Notes under the pieces: generated by a model | Databases searched by the model: none | The model's input: the letters and a program-made list of their open reading frames with translations, nothing else | Told to the model about the DNA's origin: nothing | Origin: Chitinophagaceae bacterium | Lineage (GTDB): Bacteria; Bacteroidota; Bacteroidia; Chitinophagales; Chitinophagaceae | Direction of reading: 5' to 3' | Assembly: GCA_027486835.1 (NCBI GenBank) | Contig: JAIXOJ010000059.1 | Span: 24,723 to 88,722 of the forward strand | DNA: 64,000 nt | Position numbers and translations under genes: made by a program | Shown here: positions 8,815-19,117 of the stretch, one piece after another | How the letters are laid out: the number at the start of each line of letters is the position of its first letter | Position numbering within the stretch: position 1 is the stretch's first letter

Positions 8815-11520
8815 TTAGTAATTAGAGAAGTACCTACTTCTATTAATCTTCAAATCGCGAAGAATGCCTGCTTTAGGACTGAATGTGATATTAAACGACC
8901 GAAATAATCCAATAGGGCTCACATTAATAGCCAATTGCCAGCAGTGCATTTCCCTGGTAATAAACATACTTAGCTGTTGTAGTTTGGCGGCATTAAAATC
9001 ATAATAGCCAGTACCGCCCAATTTCCATTTTTCTGTTAAACTAAAATCTCCATTGAAATTGGTACTTGAGGTTATGATGTTGGCATAAGAATAATCCGAT
9101 TGCAACTGCTTGGTATAGCTGAGCGAATAGGATAAACTAAGCGTCCAAGGAATGTTGAAATCAGTATATTCAGCAGGATTGCTTCGTGCATATTGCAATT
9201 GTTGTTGCTGCTCCTCTGGTGTCATAAAAGGGTCTTTGGGTATGCGATCTTTGTCTGGCTTACCGTCTTTAGACTTGCTTTTGAAGGATGTGGAAACCGC
9301 AATGTTCCCGTTAGTAATGCGCCCAAGGGTAGGGTTGCTGGTCGTCCAAGTATAGTTTTTCAGCCTGTAGCCATATTCATCTACCGCGTAAGGATCCATT
9401 GTAAAGCTGGCTGTGATGTTGATAACACTAAAAAGGGTACTTCTTGCATAAAACTGAAAAGGAGCTAGCGCAAAACTGTCTGCTAGAAGGTTATAACTAG
9501 AATTGACGCCAAAACCATCAATTAGCTTTACTTTTTTGGTAGCATCGGGCTTAGAAGTATCTTTTTTATCCTTCACCTTCATTTCAAGTAAATTGTCCAC
9601 ACCAAAACTAATACCGCCAAAATTTCCCTCAGAATATGCACCTGGAATCACCCCGTCAAACTTTGAGAATCTGGTAAAATGCTTGAAAGTATCAACTTGT
9701 GTACTATAATAAGAGCCGCTTGCCAAATCAGGTTTGTAACTAAAGCTAACACTTGGCCTTATCTCATGACGGATGGCTTGTACATTGCTCTTTTTACTAA
9801 ACAGGTACGTTCCAAAAATTCTAGTACTGGCGCTAATGCCAAAACTTACCTGACTGCCCGTATAGAAACCTTTACGGATAAGGGTATCTACTTTTTTTCC
9901 GTTCCAGCTTCTAGTAATCGTTTGACCATACCACTTCTGTTCAAAAGAAACACTGGGCGAGATAGTTATAGGGCCTAATTGTGGCAGCGCAATAGAAATG
10001 GGAATACTGTGTGTTGCTCCCCATTGGAGGGTATCAAGCAATTGTTTAAAACGAAACGCAGTGTCATAAAAAGCAACTTGATTGCTAAAATTGCCACTGT
10101 AGCCAACACCTAACTTTTCATACCATTTAGGTGTACCCACTTGTTCCTTTTTCTGGAAAGGATAAAATGTAACCACACTAGCCGTCATGGTAGGAAGTAT
10201 TAGATTCACCAAGTGGGTATTGTTATTCTGGCTATGATTCAGGTTGAGAGAAACATTTGCCTTACCCCTAAAATCTTTAGAATAATTGACAGAAGAACTT
10301 AGTTGATTTTGAAAATTCACATAGGGATTATTCAAAACGGCTGTGTTATAGCGAGTGCTTCCAAAGTTTACGTTGGCACTCAAGTTGGTTCCAGGCCGCA
10401 CCCGTTGGTCCTGGCTGTGGTTCCAATTAATCATAAAAGAGCGAGTGCTGTTGTATTCTTCTTTGGAATAACTACCAAAGCTTGCTCTGTTGAGGGCTTT
10501 TGTATTTTGAAAAGTTAGGCTTAATCCTCCTTGATAGCGGTATCGCTTTTGATATTTTGGATTAATGTTTAAGGTCCATCCGCCATAAGAATAAATATTG
10601 GATCGTGTGGTGATGTCTAAATAATCATTCACCACCTTGTAATAACCCAACCCTTCCAATCCCAATCCATAGTCTTCGCTTACAGCATACGCAGGTGCCA
10701 AAACGCCTGAATGTCGTCCTTGGTGTAATGGGTAAATGCCAAAAGGAATACCGATTGGAATGGGAATACTTTCAATTTCAGCAGAAGTGGGGCCAGATAC
10801 GGCTAGCATATTGGTAACCATCTTTATTTTCCTCGCACGAAAAGCAAAATGGGGTGTATCTAAATTACAAGTGGTAAAACGGGCTTTAAAACCATAAAAT
10901 TCATCGGCACTCACTTTTTTTAACACTTGCGCATTCACAAACATTTCACCATCCTGCACATAGGTATTTTTGGTTAACCCTTTTAAGGTTTTCAAACTAA
11001 ATAAAATAGAGTCGCTAATAGTTTTTGTTTCGCCCTGGGTTAGTTTAGGTTTACTGTTAGGGTTACCAGTTGTGTCCAAAGCACCATATGCTTGCACCAC
11101 TTGTTTTGCTTGTTCGTATTTAATGGTGGCTGCATCTAAGGTCACGTCTTTATTACTCACTTTGGCTTTTCCATAGAGGTAAAAATCCCTAGTTGGAATA
11201 ATTAGTACACCAGAATCGGAAGCTTCGTAGCTAATAGGCGCATCGATACTGTCTTTAGAAATGGTGAGTGAATCAAATTTTTGAATCGAATCATTAATGG
11301 CAATAGGGGTACTATCCTTGGAAAATGGAGATAGCGTGTCCAGAGCTTTTAAGTTAGCGCTACCTATTTTTTTTGTGGGAATTGAGTCAATTTTTTTTAG
11401 CAGCAAATTGTTAGTAGGATTGTTAAAATTTGCCTGCAAAGCACAACAAAAAAGCATCCCTACAAACGTTGTAATAAATGCCCAATTTGTTTTTACTTTT
11501 ATTTTACTACGTTTGTCCAT
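8815..11520 (-). CDS. lptD: LptD-like outer-membrane LPS assembly protein
   Basis: This 901-residue protein is a Bacteroidota-type LptD. A hydrophobic N-terminus (WAFITTFVGMLFCCALQANF) is followed by a low-complexity linker, then an OstA-like periplasmic domain around 100-230 (YLYGKAKVSNKDVTLDAATIKYEQ, GEMFVNAQVLKKVSADEFYGFKARFTTCNLDTPHFAFRARKIKMV). The remaining roughly 650 residues form alternating beta-strands of a large barrel ending in a long aromatic-rich region. LptD with LptE inserts lipopolysaccharide into the outer leaflet. The gene diverges from the amidase through a shared 72-bp promoter region, a common arrangement in the phylum. Confidence 0.85.
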   Translation of the reverse strand: MDKRSKIKVKTNWAFITTFVGMLFCCALQANFNNPTNNLLLKKIDSIPTKKIGSANLKALDTLSPFSKDSTPIAINDSIQKFDSLTISKDSIDAPISYEASDSGVLIIPTRDFYLYGKAKVSNKDVTLDAATIKYEQAKQVVQAYGALDTTGNPNSKPKLTQGETKTISDSILFSLKTLKGLTKNTYVQDGEMFVNAQVLKKVSADEFYGFKARFTTCNLDTPHFAFRARKIKMVTNMLAVSGPTSAEIESIPIPIGIPFGIYPLHQGRHSGVLAPAYAVSEDYGLGLEGLGYYKVVNDYLDITTRSNIYSYGGWTLNINPKYQKRYRYQGGLSLTFQNTKALNRASFGSYSKEEYNSTRSFMINWNHSQDQRVRPGTNLSANVNFGSTRYNTAVLNNPYVNFQNQLSSSVNYSKDFRGKANVSLNLNHSQNNNTHLVNLILPTMTASVVTFYPFQKKEQVGTPKWYEKLGVGYSGNFSNQVAFYDTAFRFKQLLDTLQWGATHSIPISIALPQLGPITISPSVSFEQKWYGQTITRSWNGKKVDTLIRKGFYTGSQVSFGISASTRIFGTYLFSKKSNVQAIRHEIRPSVSFSYKPDLASGSYYSTQVDTFKHFTRFSKFDGVIPGAYSEGNFGGISFGVDNLLEMKVKDKKDTSKPDATKKVKLIDGFGVNSSYNLLADSFALAPFQFYARSTLFSVINITASFTMDPYAVDEYGYRLKNYTWTTSNPTLGRITNGNIAVSTSFKSKSKDGKPDKDRIPKDPFMTPEEQQQQLQYARSNPAEYTDFNIPWTLSLSYSLSYTKQLQSDYSYANIITSSTNFNGDFSLTEKWKLGGTGYYDFNAAKLQQLSMFITREMHCWQLAINVSPIGLFRSFNITFSPKAGILRDLKINRSRYFSNY

Positions 11521-11533
11521 AATGAAGGGTGGA

Positions 11534-11564
11534 CAAAAATAGGCGGTAAATCTATTTTTGCCAA
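11534..11564. promoter_or_regulatory. Divergent promoter between lptD and the amidase gene
   Basis: Two outward-facing -7 elements, both TATTTTTG, sit as an inverted pair: 11534-11541 on the minus strand and 11553-11560 on the plus strand. For lptD, TTGG lies exactly 19 nt upstream of the -7 box (11561-11564), an excellent fit to the Bacteroidota sigma-A consensus. No clear -33 box is visible for the amidase. Both leaders would be short (about 10-30 nt). Confidence 0.65.
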
Positions 11565-11592
11565 TATAAAAACTACTTTAACTTTTATAGAT

Positions 11593-12519
11593 ATGATGAT
11601 GAGAAAATATGCAATGCTGTCTGTTTTAAGCCTTTGTATATTGCTTTTAACTTCTTTTTCTACAAAAGATGGGATTGTACAAAAGTCAAGACTCAAAAAA
11701 ATAGTGATAGATCCAGGCCATGGAGGTCACGATAGTGGTGCGCCTGGTAAGTATTCTAATGAAAAGGACATTAGTTTGGCCATAGCTTTAAAGTTAGAGG
11801 ATATGATAAGAGATCAAATTCCTGATATCGAGTTAGTGGTTACCCGTCGTTCAGATGTTTATCATTCACCAGTTACCAAAGCCAATATAGCCAATCAAGC
11901 CAAAGGAGATTTATTTATTAGTATCCATTGCAATAGTGCTGATGGCATAAAGCACAGTACCTTCTCCGGCTACAAAACCGAAACCTACTATAAAGGAAAA
12001 GGGAAAAAGAAAAAGAAATACACAAGAAAAGTAAAGCAATACCACACTTATACCACCCCCAACCCAGCCAAGGGTACAGAAACTTACATATGGGGAGCGC
12101 ATAGAAACGAACGCAAAGAAGTAGCAATGCGAGAAAATGAAAGCCTCTACGCAGACAGTACCACCGCTCAGATGATTGAAGGATTTGACACCAACTCTCC
12201 TGAAAAAATGAATTTTATCAACCTTAAAACCCGTCAATTTTTCGATAGGAGTGCTTTTCTCGCCCTTACCATTCAAGATGAATTTAAAAAAGCAGGCAGA
12301 ATAAATAGAGATGCTTTACAGCGGCAAATTGGCATTTGGGTATTGCAAGCCGTAGCAATGCCAGCAGTTTTGGTTGAAACAGGTTATATCTCTAACCCAG
12401 AAGAAGAAGATTACTTAAACAGCGAGTCCGGACAAAAAGAAATTGCACAGTCTATTGTAAATGCCATCAAACATTATAGAACATCTCTGGACAATAAAGG
12501 AGCTGATAGAGTGAAATAA
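11593..12519 (+). CDS. N-acetylmuramoyl-L-alanine amidase (Amidase_3)
   Basis: This 308-residue periplasmic zinc amidase cleaves the bond between N-acetylmuramic acid and the peptide stem of peptidoglycan. The signal peptide (MLSVLSLCILLLTSFS) is followed by the Amidase_3 fold with zinc ligands H43 (DPGHGGHDSG), E57 (NEKDISLA) and H112 (SIHCNSA), and catalytic E262 (VLVETGYISN). A lysine-rich insertion (about 134-148) is characteristic of Bacteroidota homologues. No separate cell-wall-binding or regulatory helix domain is evident. Likely role: daughter-cell separation and wall turnover. Confidence 0.93.
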   Translation: MMMRKYAMLSVLSLCILLLTSFSTKDGIVQKSRLKKIVIDPGHGGHDSGAPGKYSNEKDISLAIALKLEDMIRDQIPDIELVVTRRSDVYHSPVTKANIANQAKGDLFISIHCNSADGIKHSTFSGYKTETYYKGKGKKKKKYTRKVKQYHTYTTPNPAKGTETYIWGAHRNERKEVAMRENESLYADSTTAQMIEGFDTNSPEKMNFINLKTRQFFDRSAFLALTIQDEFKKAGRINRDALQRQIGIWVLQAVAMPAVLVETGYISNPEEEDYLNSESGQKEIAQSIVNAIKHYRTSLDNKGADRVK

Positions 12520-12557
12520 ATCTTGATAATATTGTAGCTATAAATAATGTGCAACTC

Positions 12558-12938
12558 ATGGAAAACATTAAAGAAGCCAATCGGTATTTAGAAAATGCCA
12601 AAGAGATTTTGAGAGAAAAAGCCAAAAAAGTGGACGGTTATTATCAGGATAAGAAGTATGTAAAAATGGCTGGTCACACTGCTTATACTGGCATTTTGGA
12701 AGCATTGGATGGCTTATTAGGTATCAAAAAGAAGGGTCGTAAAACAGTAGATTGGTATCAATCAGCGTTAGGAAAGATGGACAAAAAAATCTTGAATCAT
12801 TTTAACAGTGCTTATGACACGTTGCATTTGGCCATGGGTTATGATGGTCATCCAAGTTCAAAAATTGCCCTTGAAGGATTTAAAGAAGCAGAAACCATAA
12901 TTAATTGGGTTGCCGAAAAGCAAACACAAAAACCATAA
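12558..12938 (+). CDS. DUF5618 family protein
   Basis: This 126-residue all-helical protein (ENIKEANRYLENAKEILREKAKKVDGYYQDKKYVKMAGHTAYTGILEALDGLL) has the HEPN-like pattern of DUF5618: a long amphipathic first helix, then Y-D-KYVKMAGHTAYtGiL, and a final repeat NSAYDTLHLAMGYDG. The function is unknown. The ATG at 12558 is favoured over a GTG nine bases upstream. It sits 38 bp after the amidase on the same strand, so read-through co-transcription is possible but not shown. Confidence 0.7.
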   Translation: MENIKEANRYLENAKEILREKAKKVDGYYQDKKYVKMAGHTAYTGILEALDGLLGIKKKGRKTVDWYQSALGKMDKKILNHFNSAYDTLHLAMGYDGHPSSKIALEGFKEAETIINWVAEKQTQKP

Positions 12939-13372
12939 AGACTACGAAAATCAATCAAAAGAATAGGTATTCTACTGCTATTCAAAATGCTGCCAATCAT
13001 TCCAAGATGTTTAAACCTGAAACTCATTCTTACCGTAGATATTCAATTACCCTACATGGAATTGGGAATTTAGAAAATAAATCTATACTCAGTTTTATTT
13101 AATTCACCTGTATAACATTCGTTGGCAATAGGTAGCATTGACGCAATTAATAGTAGAACCTGGTATTAGTTATTCAGCATCAGGGTTGCTTATTTTCGAT
13201 TTACCCTATTGATTAGGCACTTTTTGGGAATAATTGTGAATGATAATGTATAGTTTTAAACAGGGGTAGTAAATTGATACAGAATTGATAACATTGCTGG
13301 TAAGATTTAGCGTTATTGAAAATTATTCATGCGCTTAATTCGCTATTACATGAATTTATAAAATAAAAAACC
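12939..13372. other. Intergenic stretch without recognisable features
   Basis: No credible gene, repeat, RNA or strong hairpin is visible in these 434 bases. A 65-codon frame at 12905-13102 overlaps the upstream gene end and has no family features. The stretch may hold the promoter of the thioredoxin-like gene, but no clean TTTG / TAnnTTTG pair was found. Confidence 0.5.
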
Positions 13373-14626
13373 ATGAGCGTAATGAAAACCTTATACAGCG
13401 TAATGCTGATGATGGGAATGTACCAAACAGTGCTTGCACAAGAAACCGGTATTCAATTTACCACAGGAAAGAGTTGGAGTGAGGTATTGGCCAAAGCAGC
13501 TAAAGAGCAAAAAAGTGTGTTTGTAGATTGTTTTACCACTTGGTGCGGCCCATGTAAGTATATGAGCAAAGAAGTATTTACTAAAGAAGAAGTAGGCACA
13601 TTTTTCAATGCCAATCTGGTGTCGATAAGCCTTCAGTTGGATACCACCAAAAACGACGACGAGCTGGTAAAAAAACAATATGCCGATGCTGCAATGCTAG
13701 CAAAAAAATATCAGGTACATGCTTATCCTACTTTCTTGTTTTTTTCTCCTAATGGCGAATTGCTACATAAATCTCTTGGTGCTACTGATGTAAATACTTT
13801 TCTGGCCATGAGTCAACGGGCCATCAATGTGGACAGTGCCTTCTATCCATTGAAAGAGCAATTTGAAAAAGGCACCCTCAAGAGTTCACGTCAGCTTTAT
13901 TTGCTTGCCATAGATGCAGCCAAGTTAAACGACGAGGGTCTAACCGAATACGCATTAAAATACATCAAAACACAAAAAAATCTTTTTACCGATGCTAATA
14001 TTCAATTTCTGTATACAACAACCAAACATATTAGCGATACAGGCTTGAAAATTATTGCTTCAAATGAAAAAGCTTTTGATGCTAAAACCAAAAAAGGAAC
14101 TGCGAATGATATCGTGGTAAAATTGCTTTACAACGATGTTAGTAACGAAATAGATGCCGCTGCTCAATCAGGACAAGAACCCAACTGGGTGGCGATGGAA
14201 AAAAAGTTTTCTGCTAGATTTCCAAAACACAGTAAGCTAGCAATACTGTTTGGTAAAACTATCTATTACAATATTGCACAGAAACTAGACAAAAAAATTA
14301 ACGCCGCATATGAATACTGCTCCCAAAGCCCTAGTTCATTTGATGCAGGGGTATTGAACGAGTGGGCTATGAGTGTGTACAGCACATCAACCGATCAAGC
14401 ATTGTTGAATAAAGCATTATTCCTAAGTAAAAAATCTTTGGAGGAAGGGGAAGTCGCAGAAATGCTTGATACTTATGCGTGTATTTTGTACAAACTTGGT
14501 CGCACTAAAGAAGCAATCGAATGGGAAACAAAAGCTCTTTCTAAGGCGAAAGACGACATTGACTATTACAAGAAAACCATTGATCAAATGAAAAAAGGCG
14601 TGAAAATTTGGGAAAATCCGCAATAA
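13373..14626 (+). CDS. Secreted thioredoxin-fold protein with helical-repeat C-terminus
   Basis: This 417-residue protein has a signal peptide ending near VLAQ (20-23), then a thioredoxin domain (about 30-150) with the redox motif TTWCGPCKYM (C58, C61) and a cis-Pro loop VHAYPTFLFF. The remaining 250 residues are helical and TPR-like (e.g. LLNKALFLSKKSLEEGEVAEMLDTYACILYKLGRTKEAIEWETKAL). This resembles periplasmic thiol:disulfide oxidoreductases of Bacteroidota that reduce or repair disulfides. CGPC suggests a reducing enzyme. Alternative start ATG 13382. Monocistronic, with a hairpin terminator downstream. Confidence 0.8.
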   Translation: MSVMKTLYSVMLMMGMYQTVLAQETGIQFTTGKSWSEVLAKAAKEQKSVFVDCFTTWCGPCKYMSKEVFTKEEVGTFFNANLVSISLQLDTTKNDDELVKKQYADAAMLAKKYQVHAYPTFLFFSPNGELLHKSLGATDVNTFLAMSQRAINVDSAFYPLKEQFEKGTLKSSRQLYLLAIDAAKLNDEGLTEYALKYIKTQKNLFTDANIQFLYTTTKHISDTGLKIIASNEKAFDAKTKKGTANDIVVKLLYNDVSNEIDAAAQSGQEPNWVAMEKKFSARFPKHSKLAILFGKTIYYNIAQKLDKKINAAYEYCSQSPSSFDAGVLNEWAMSVYSTSTDQALLNKALFLSKKSLEEGEVAEMLDTYACILYKLGRTKEAIEWETKALSKAKDDIDYYKKTIDQMKKGVKIWENPQ

Positions 14627-14723
14627 TAAAAACGCATATCTAACCAGTTTTTTTTGTCAATAAAAATATTTACCCCAACTCAATTTTCTGTATCGCTTTT
14701 TCCTTTTGTGGGTAAGCGATAAT

Positions 14724-14770
14724 AAAAAAAGGGCGATACCCTCCTCTAGTTTGGAAGGTATTGCCCTTTT
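14724..14770. terminator. Bidirectional terminator between convergent genes
   Basis: GGGCGATACC pairs with GGTATTGCCC (one G-U pair), flanked by A7 on the left and T4 on the right. It separates the convergent thioredoxin-like and DUF1835 genes and overlaps the latter's stop codon. Confidence 0.8.
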
Positions 14771-15623
14771 ACATTTTTACTTTAGGTGTGGCAGACCATA
14801 ACTTGGTGGTCCATACATCGTTAGGTAGGGTTATGGAGAGTTCTTTCCATCCCCGTTCCCAATCACCTTGAATGGATACTTTTCCAAAAGCAGCCAATTG
14901 CCGATATCGCCAAACGATAAACACATCACTAAGACGGATGGCAGTTTTTGTTGCAATATGCGAAAGTAGCTTCGGCAGCTTTTGTGAATCTTCGGAGATG
15001 AGGTCTGTTAATTCTTTATCGTATAGTGTAGCAAATTTGCTCACAATCTTTTTGCCCCCTTCTAGCAATCGAATCCCGCCATTTTCCGAACCTAATCTTT
15101 TCCATTCATCAGGATCTGTTTCAAATTCACTTAATGTTATCGGGCGCGCTAATTTTTTGGCTTTAAGAAACTCTTTGGGCAAGATTTGATGTAAATAATT
15201 GGGATAGAAGATGCCTCCTTTTTCGTTGATAAACGGCAGATTATTAAGATACAAAACAAATATTCTTCCTTGAAAATCTTTTAGTTGCCCCATCAACCAA
15301 TAATATCCGCATACATCGTGGGTGTTTTGCCCCATCCACAGCCATACTTCAAGTTTTCTGTCCTCTTGCAACTGTTTCATCAATTGATGAACGGTCATTT
15401 TATCGTCCACCAAGTTCAACTGATCTTGGTAGGGAGAATGTTGTAATACATCCTGCCACCAATCTCGGCGCATACGGTATCCATCAGATTCATAAATATC
15501 GATTATTGGACCAACAGAAAAATCATCTTTTATCTGTATTACTTCGCCTGCAAGACTCGCATCTAGGGCAATGGCCTGTTGTAATACAGCAATATCGGCC
15601 TCATTAAAAACAATGTGGGTCAT
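14769..15623 (-). CDS. DUF1835 domain protein
   Basis: This 284-residue cytosolic protein opens with THIVFNEADIAVLQQAIALDASLAGEVIQIKDDFSVGPI, the DUF1835 N-terminal signature (H-vF-gds-a-L, then D-lsvGPi). WWQDVLQ and EVWLWMGQNTHDVCGYYWLMGQL follow. The C-terminal half (ELTDLISEDSQKLPKLLSHIATKTAIRLSDVFIVWRYRQLAAFGKVSIQGDW) matches the partner DUF3658-like helical domain. Function is unknown. It lies 125 bp downstream of parE in the same direction, so it may share transcripts. Confidence 0.8.
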   Translation of the reverse strand: MTHIVFNEADIAVLQQAIALDASLAGEVIQIKDDFSVGPIIDIYESDGYRMRRDWWQDVLQHSPYQDQLNLVDDKMTVHQLMKQLQEDRKLEVWLWMGQNTHDVCGYYWLMGQLKDFQGRIFVLYLNNLPFINEKGGIFYPNYLHQILPKEFLKAKKLARPITLSEFETDPDEWKRLGSENGGIRLLEGGKKIVSKFATLYDKELTDLISEDSQKLPKLLSHIATKTAIRLSDVFIVWRYRQLAAFGKVSIQGDWERGWKELSITLPNDVWTTKLWSATPKVKM

Positions 15624-15748
15624 GAAAAGTATTAAGTTATACGTTTTAGGTATTCAGGTATTTGATTAGCATTCCCATAGTTGACTACTTGAAGGAATGC
15701 GCTAAAAAGAAATGTAGTTCGCGAATAATTCAGGGCAAAAAGTCCCTG

Positions 15749-17629
15749 CTACGCAACCGTTTCTTCAATCAAATCCAACTCAACCCGAAGGTTTTCAATA
15801 ATAAAATCTTGCCGCTGGGGGGTGTTTTTACCCATATAGTATTCTAGCAATTGCTGTATATGCTCTCCTTGATCTAGCAATACTGGCTGTAGGCGCATAT
15901 CATGGGTAATAAAACGTTCAAATTCGCCTGGACTAATTTCCCCCAATCCTTTAAAGCGAGTAATCTCTGGTTTGTTTCCCAGCTTTTTTACAGCCGCTTG
16001 CTTTTCCGTTTCGTCGTAGCAATAAATAGTCTGCTGCTTATTGCGCACCCTAAATAATGGCGTTTCTAATAAATAAACATGACCTCGTTTCACTAAATCG
16101 GGGAAAAATTGAAGGAAGAAAGTCATTAACAACAAACGAATATGCATACCATCCACATCCGCGTCCGTGGCTATCACTATATTATTAAAACGCAAGCCCT
16201 CTAGCCCATCTTCAATATTAAGTGCGTGTTGCAATAAGTTGAACTCTTCGTTTTCATAAACTACTTTTTTGGTCAAGCCATAACAATTGAGGGGTTTTCC
16301 TCTCAAGCTAAATACTGCTTGACTATCCACATTGCGAGCTTTAGTTATTGACCCACTCGCACTATCTCCTTCGGTAATAAATACCGTAGTAGCTTGTTTA
16401 TTCAACAGAAATTCTTCTTTATTTTTTACAGGCGGTTCGTCGTTGAAATGAATACGGCAATCCCTCAATTTTTTATTATGTAGGTTGGCCTTTTTAGCTC
16501 TTTCATTCGCCAATTTTCTGATGCCGCTTAGTTCTTTTCGCTCCCGCTCGCTTTGTTCAATTCTTTTTTTCAAAGCCTCGGCAGTTGCAGGGGTTTTGTG
16601 CAAGAAATTGTCTAATTCTTTACTCAAAAATTCTTGAATAAAGTTTTTCATGCTTTTGCCTCCTTCACTCACAAATTGAGACCCAAGTTTGGTTTTTGTT
16701 TGGCTCTCAAAAACGGGTTCTTGCACCCGTACGGCTACTGCAGCCACAATGCTCTGCCTAATATCTGCAGCTTCGTAATCTTTCTTAAAATAATCACGGA
16801 TGGTTTTTACATAGGCTTCCCTAAATGCCTGCTGGTGGGTGCCACCTTGGGTAGTATATTGACCATTTACGAAGGAAAATAAGTCTTCGCCGTAGTCATT
16901 GTTATGGCTAATGGCTACTTCAATGTCTTCTCCCTTTAAATGAATGATAGGGTAGCGCAGCTCTTCTTCAGGGGTTTTGCGTTTCAGCAAATCGAGCAAA
17001 CCATTTTTACTAACGTATTTTTTGTTGTTGAAATCTATTATCATCCCTGCATTAAGGTAGCAATAGTTCCACAATTGATTGTCGATGTACTCATGTAAGT
17101 AATGGTAGTTTCTAAAGATAGTATCGTCTGCTATAAACGATACTTCGGTACCATTAGTCTTGTTAGTGGGTATTTCATCATGTTCTTTCAATAAAATCCC
17201 TCGCTCAAATTCAGCCGTTTTTTGTCGGCCTTCCCTATAAGCTGTTACTTTAAAATAACTACTTAATGCGTTTACCGCCTTGGTACCCACACCGTTTAAG
17301 CCCACGCTTTTTTGAAATGCCTTACTGTCGTATTTAGCGCCAGTATTTATTTTACTCACCACATCCACCACTTTGCCTAATGGTATTCCACGGCCATAAT
17401 CGCGAACGGTTAAGGTTTTGTCTTTTAGTACAATATCGATGTGTTTGCCAAAGCCCATCATATGTTCATCGATACAGTTATCGAGTACTTCCTTTAGCAA
17501 TACATAGATGCCGTCATCAGGTGAAGCTCCATCACCAAGTTTGCCGATGTACATCCCAGGACGAAGCCGTATATGCTCCCTCCAATCGAGACTTTTAATG
17601 TCACTTTCATCGTAGTTCGATACTGCCAT
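15749..17629 (-). CDS. parE: DNA topoisomerase IV subunit B (ParE)
   Basis: This 626-residue ATPase subunit belongs to the enzyme that decatenates daughter chromosomes. The GHKL ATPase part shows [21 protein letters not shown] and [14 protein letters not shown]. The transducer domain follows. The TOPRIM domain has [10 protein letters not shown] and [17 protein letters not shown], and the C-terminus [14 protein letters not shown] is the usual type IIA B-subunit ending. Length and the absence of a long TOPRIM insert fit ParE rather than GyrB. No parC is adjacent within the window. Cytosolic, ATP-dependent, essential in known relatives. Confidence 0.9.
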   Translation of the reverse strand: MAVSNYDESDIKSLDWREHIRLRPGMYIGKLGDGASPDDGIYVLLKEVLDNCIDEHMMGFGKHIDIVLKDKTLTVRDYGRGIPLGKVVDVVSKINTGAKYDSKAFQKSVGLNGVGTKAVNALSSYFKVTAYREGRQKTAEFERGILLKEHDEIPTNKTNGTEVSFIADDTIFRNYHYLHEYIDNQLWNYCYLNAGMIIDFNNKKYVSKNGLLDLLKRKTPEEELRYPIIHLKGEDIEVAISHNNDYGEDLFSFVNGQYTTQGGTHQQAFREAYVKTIRDYFKKDYEAADIRQSIVAAVAVRVQEPVFESQTKTKLGSQFVSEGGKSMKNFIQEFLSKELDNFLHKTPATAEALKKRIEQSERERKELSGIRKLANERAKKANLHNKKLRDCRIHFNDEPPVKNKEEFLLNKQATTVFITEGDSASGSITKARNVDSQAVFSLRGKPLNCYGLTKKVVYENEEFNLLQHALNIEDGLEGLRFNNIVIATDADVDGMHIRLLLMTFFLQFFPDLVKRGHVYLLETPLFRVRNKQQTIYCYDETEKQAAVKKLGNKPEITRFKGLGEISPGEFERFITHDMRLQPVLLDQGEHIQQLLEYYMGKNTPQRQDFIIENLRVELDLIEETVA

Positions 17630-17832
17630 AATGTTGATTCTTTTCTTAGTTGGGGGTTAACGCTTTTCAATTAGTAACCGTTTGATTGGGAAACATTTGA
17701 CAATGCTTCAAACCTCTACTTTTCCAAATGCATTTGTTGCAACCTATTGCTTTTTGCTTACTAATTGTGGGCAATGTGCATAAAAATAGTTGATTGAATG
17801 TTGTCTTATGGCACACAAAAGGAGAATGTGAG

Positions 17833-18462
17833 TTAAAAGTTTATCCATAAGCGCAACCCCAGCCCTGCCCCTACAGCTCGCCCACGACGATAATTTACCC
17901 CAATCTGCTCATTAGCATTTACATTGGAAAACTGCATTACATCAAACTGGGTTTGAGCAAAAATGGATATCTCTGGCAACAAAAAATAATGCAGTTCTGG
18001 CGCAATGCTCACTTCCTCCCCCTTCGTTCTGTAAATGAATGTTTCTTTATCGTCCATGCTTTTTATTTTGTTTTTGAGCGTAACAAGAGAATAAGCAATT
18101 CTTGGTACAAATGCCCACTTGCGGTGAAATTGATACCAATAACTGACACTCGCACCAAACTGAGAAAACTTGCCTTCGGAGCTGTTGCCCACATAGGTGG
18201 TACTTGCTAGCGAATGCATTCCTGTTTTGAACCTCATGCCTAGTGCAAAATTTTTATAGAGGGTTACATTCGCATCACACGAAAACGGGTATCCATCCTG
18301 ATAGGTTTTGCCGATGAAATTATTCCCAGTGAAATGCTGGTAGTAACGGGAAACGCCGAAATTGAACAGATTAATCCGCGGGGTAATTTTCGATTGTGCT
18401 GTACCTATTGTATAGTTTAGGATAAATAAAAGAAGCAAGAAATGCTTAGCCATAGGTTTCAT
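17833..18462 (-). CDS. Outer-membrane beta-barrel protein, unknown function
   Basis: This 209-residue protein has a signal peptide (KHFLLLLFILNYTIGTAQS), then about eight to ten amphipathic strands (e.g. NVTLYKNFALGMRFKTGMH, KFSQFGASVSYWYQF, AFVPRIAYSLVTLK, ISIFAQTQFDVMQF) ending in GAGLGLRLWINF with a terminal aromatic residue, as in small porin-like barrels. Its start overlaps the stop of the upstream lipoprotein gene by 4 bp (ATGA), so the two are translationally coupled and probably function together in the envelope. Confidence 0.75.
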   Translation of the reverse strand: MKPMAKHFLLLLFILNYTIGTAQSKITPRINLFNFGVSRYYQHFTGNNFIGKTYQDGYPFSCDANVTLYKNFALGMRFKTGMHSLASTTYVGNSSEGKFSQFGASVSYWYQFHRKWAFVPRIAYSLVTLKNKIKSMDDKETFIYRTKGEEVSIAPELHYFLLPEISIFAQTQFDVMQFSNVNANEQIGVNYRRGRAVGAGLGLRLWINF

Positions 18463-18884
18463 AGTTTCTTGATTTTTATGTCGGACACTTCAATTAGATA
18501 ATTGCGAAATCTGGCAGAATCGAGATAATAGAATTGACCTGAAATTGAATCCCATAATGTAGGAGCAACGCTGTCTAACCAATATCCTTTGGGTAGCATT
18601 AAATAATCATACCCGTTTGATGCGGGATAGGTAACTTGAAAACGACCATTTGCGTCTGTGTAAGTGGTATTTGAAATGGCATCTTTACCCAAGTAACCAT
18701 TACCCAAAAACTGGGTATCTCTAACCGAATGATACACCGAAACAGGTAAAGCAGATAAGGGTTTGCCCGCTTGATCTACTATTCTTCCCTTTGCAGTTAG
18801 AAATGTTTCGCCATTGAATGCTAATTTTTTGCAGCTGTTGCCAGACGTAATTAATAAGTAAAACAGTAAGATAATAGCTCTCAT
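18459..18884 (-). CDS. Lipoprotein with carboxypeptidase-regulatory-like domain
   Basis: This 141-residue protein has a lipobox near SGNSC (14-18), then one beta-sandwich domain: FLTAKGRIVDQAGKPLSALPVSVYHSV, TTYTDANGRFQVTYPAS. That is the carboxypeptidase-regulatory-like/CarbopepD_reg fold often found as a peptidoglycan- or surface-facing adaptor in Bacteroidota. It is the first gene of a two-gene operon with the barrel protein (4-bp overlap). The job is not known; an anchoring or accessory role for the barrel is inference. Confidence 0.75.
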   Translation of the reverse strand: MRAIILLFYLLITSGNSCKKLAFNGETFLTAKGRIVDQAGKPLSALPVSVYHSVRDTQFLGNGYLGKDAISNTTYTDANGRFQVTYPASNGYDYLMLPKGYWLDSVAPTLWDSISGQFYYLDSARFRNYLIEVSDIKIKKL

Positions 18885-19117
18885 CTTTCAAAAATGGGGG
18901 AATTTATTTTATGACAATTAAGTTGGTTAAAGCATATAGGTATTGCACCAAGCTTGAACGCTGTCAAATATCCTGACTATTATAACTTTTTGACTTTAAT
19001 ACCCCACTTCTTACAGTTGATTCAGTAAGTATCCAGTTTTGGTTAGGAGCCTACCTATTTTTTGCCTCAAATAATAAATTCACTCATCTACTTTTCTACT
19101 TTTTTTCTTGATCTGCA

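Noticed and set aside
8815..11520. Plus-strand frames at 9152-9978 and 10303-11542
   Set aside because: All lie antisense to lptD, have no domain features and are explained by its codon pattern.
15749..17629. GyrB instead of ParE
   Set aside because: Length of 626 and lack of the long GyrB insert favour ParE; the A-subunit partner is not in the window, so some doubt remains.
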